A stretch of 30,521 nt of DNA from an uncultured Massilia sp. (GTDB lineage Bacteria; Pseudomonadota; Gammaproteobacteria; Burkholderiales; Burkholderiaceae): NCBI GenBank assembly GCA_946886065.1, contig CAMPHU010000031.1:1-30521 (forward strand), written 5' to 3'. Both the position numbers and the translations under genes were made by a program. The notes under the pieces are model-generated. The model saw only the letters and a program-made list of their open reading frames with translations, was not told the DNA's origin and ran no database searches. Positions 29,284-30,521 of the stretch are shown in pieces; position 1 is the stretch's first letter; each line of letters opens with the position of its first letter.

Positions 29284-30521
29284 CAGGCGGCGTCCGGATG
29301 CTGTTCGGAGCCGCGCTGGCCATGCGGCACCAGCGGGATCACACGCCCGCCCGGGCCGCGCAGGGCGCCGCCATTATCCGTCTCGAAGAAGAAGCGGTCG
29401 CGCCCGAAGGCCGGCTTCAGGTGGTCGAGCCAGGTGGCCTCGGGATCGTAGCGGGCGAAGAAGGGCCGGCGCACCCACTCCGGATTGCGGGCCTGCAGGA
29501 ACTGCAGCGCGAACAGCTTTTCGCCGTTGATGGTGACCACGCCGTCGATCACGACCTTGCCGGGGAAGGCGCTCATCGACGGGCCGCGCACGGTGCGCGA
29601 CAGGCCGGACACCATCGAATAGGCTTCCTGGAAGATCTCGTGCGCCCGCGCCAGCGGCAGCGCGAAGTAGTCGCGCGGGCCGGTGTCGCGCTCGACGAAC
29701 ATGTAATACGGAATGGCGCCCAGGCGCACGCCGGTGGTCCACAGCTCGGCCCAGCTCTTCGGGTCTTCGTTGATGTGGCGGATCAGGGGGCCCTGCATGC
29801 GCAGGGTGGCGCCGGTCCCGACGATGCGCTTGACGGCCTGCTGCGCGATCGGGTGGCGCAGCTCCACCGCGTGGTTGTAGTGGCCCATGATGGCCAGGTT
29901 CTTGCCGGCCCGGACCACCTTCTCGAACAGGCGCATCAGCTCGTCGCTGTCTTTGTCGGACACGTAGCGCTGCGGCCAGTAGGCCACCGACTTGGTGCCG
30001 ATGCGGATGTTCTGGATGTGGGCCAGCTCCGGCGCCAGCAGCGGCTCCAGGAATTCGCCCAGGGAGCGCGTGTTCATGATCATCGGGTCGCCGCCGGTGA
30101 GCAGCACGTCGGTCACGTCCAGGTGGTTCTTCAGGTAGGCCACCAGCTCGGTGCATTCGCGCGCGTCGAACTTCATGTCGTCCATGCCGACGAACTGCGG
30201 CCAGCGGAAGCAGAAGGTGCAGTAGGCGTGGCAGGTCTGGCCGGCGCTGGGGAAGAACAGCACCGTTTCCTTGTACTTGTGCTGCAGGCCCTTGAGCGGC
30301 GCATCGTTCACGCGCGGCACGTTGTGCGTCATCTGCCCCGCCGGGTGCGGGTTCATGCGCATGCGGATGCGGTGCACCAGCTGGGCGATGGCGGCATCGT
30401 CCTTCTTGTGCAGGACCAGGTCGCGCAGCTGCTCGTACTCGGCGGCGGGCAGCATGTCGCGGTGCGGGAAGGTCAGGCGGTAGATCGGATCGTCCGGCAC
30501 CTTGTCCCAGTCGATCAGCTC
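29283..30521 (-). CDS. KamA-family radical SAM protein (5' end beyond the window)
   Basis: The frame is open to the right edge. 412 residues are visible, starting ELIDWDKVPDDPIYRLTFP. The radical SAM cluster motif is CHAYCTFC (C-x3-C-x2-C). Other lysine-2,3-aminomutase-like segments are TDVLLTGGDPMIMNT, NIRIGTKSVAYWPQRY, LRMQGPLIRHINEDP and IPYYMFVERDTGPRDYFALP. In true KamA the PLP-binding lysine sits in a PGGGGK loop; here the aligned region reads GPSMSAFPGKVVIDG, keeping the lysine but not the glycine run. The enzyme may therefore be an aminomutase-like member with another substrate. An in-frame GTG at 30500 is not taken as the start because family-like sequence continues upstream. Confidence 0.87.
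   Translation of the reverse strand, partial: ELIDWDKVPDDPIYRLTFPHRDMLPAAEYEQLRDLVLHKKDDAAIAQLVHRIRMRMNPHPAGQMTHNVPRVNDAPLKGLQHKYKETVLFFPSAGQTCHAYCTFCFRWPQFVGMDDMKFDARECTELVAYLKNHLDVTDVLLTGGDPMIMNTRSLGEFLEPLLAPELAHIQNIRIGTKSVAYWPQRYVSDKDSDELMRLFEKVVRAGKNLAIMGHYNHAVELRHPIAQQAVKRIVGTGATLRMQGPLIRHINEDPKSWAELWTTGVRLGAIPYYMFVERDTGPRDYFALPLARAHEIFQEAYSMVSGLSRTVRGPSMSAFPGKVVIDGVVTINGEKLFALQFLQARNPEWVRRPFFARYDPEATWLDHLKPAFGRDRFFFETDNGGALRGPGGRVIPLVPHGQRGSEQHPDAA

Overview
The window is a high-GC chromosomal segment with short intergenic gaps. It looks like a betaproteobacterium of the order Burkholderiales, most likely Oxalobacteraceae (Massilia/Telluria/Duganella-like). This rests on gene content and protein character (pmbA back-to-back with yjgA/darP, paa gene order, fused cytochrome oxidase subunits, dispersed CCCCGC-GAAG-GCGGGG palindromes). 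It is an inference, because no rRNA or other phylogenetic marker is present. I see no tRNA, rRNA, CRISPR array, transposase or phage gene.

Region 1 (1-11201) is a nearly complete aerobic phenylacetate (phenylacetyl-CoA) degradation locus. A minus-strand operon runs paaA-B-C-D-E-G-H-I-K-J-Y-Z, with paaZ cut by the left edge. The PaaX-family repressor gene is divergent. PaaK activates phenylacetate to its CoA thioester, PaaABC(D)E epoxidises the ring, and PaaG isomerises the epoxide to the oxepin. PaaZ opens and oxidises the ring, PaaJ and PaaH carry out the beta-oxidation-like steps, and PaaI and PaaY are rescue thioesterases. The 105-bp paaA/paaX intergenic region has a plausible sigma-70 promoter and a candidate PaaX operator (CGATAC-N27-GAATCA) laid over it. 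paaF is not seen in the window.

Region 2 (11245-18822) is housekeeping and accessory genes: a cytosolic M14 zinc carboxypeptidase, three small orphan or DUF genes, pmbA (tldE) divergent from darP/yjgA, mog, a serine carboxylesterase, a class III aminotransferase, and a carboxymuconolactone-decarboxylase-family protein.

Region 3 (18973-25029) is a compact respiratory island. A minus-strand unit encodes two c-type cytochromes (one membrane-anchored, one lipoprotein) followed by a fumarylacetoacetate-hydrolase-family enzyme. A divergent plus-strand unit encodes a paralogous lipoprotein cytochrome c, a caa3-type subunit II with fused cytochrome c, a subunit I-III fusion, and a small three-helix membrane protein. 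ATGA stop/start overlaps join the first three plus-strand genes. The subunit I part keeps all metal ligands, but glutamine stands where the K-channel lysine is expected.

Region 4 (25146-30521) holds a small MASE1-like membrane protein, an MpaB/DUF2236-family putative oxygenase downstream of a lipoprotein sorbosone-dehydrogenase-like beta-propeller, and a KamA-family radical SAM protein (cut by the right edge) coupled to an MFS transporter.

Seven copies of a ~31-nt palindromic REP-like repeat occur at four sites: two inside the paa operon, and two as inverted pairs between convergent genes. The most notable items are the K-channel variant oxidase island, the repeat family, the candidate PaaX operator, and the KamA/MFS pair.
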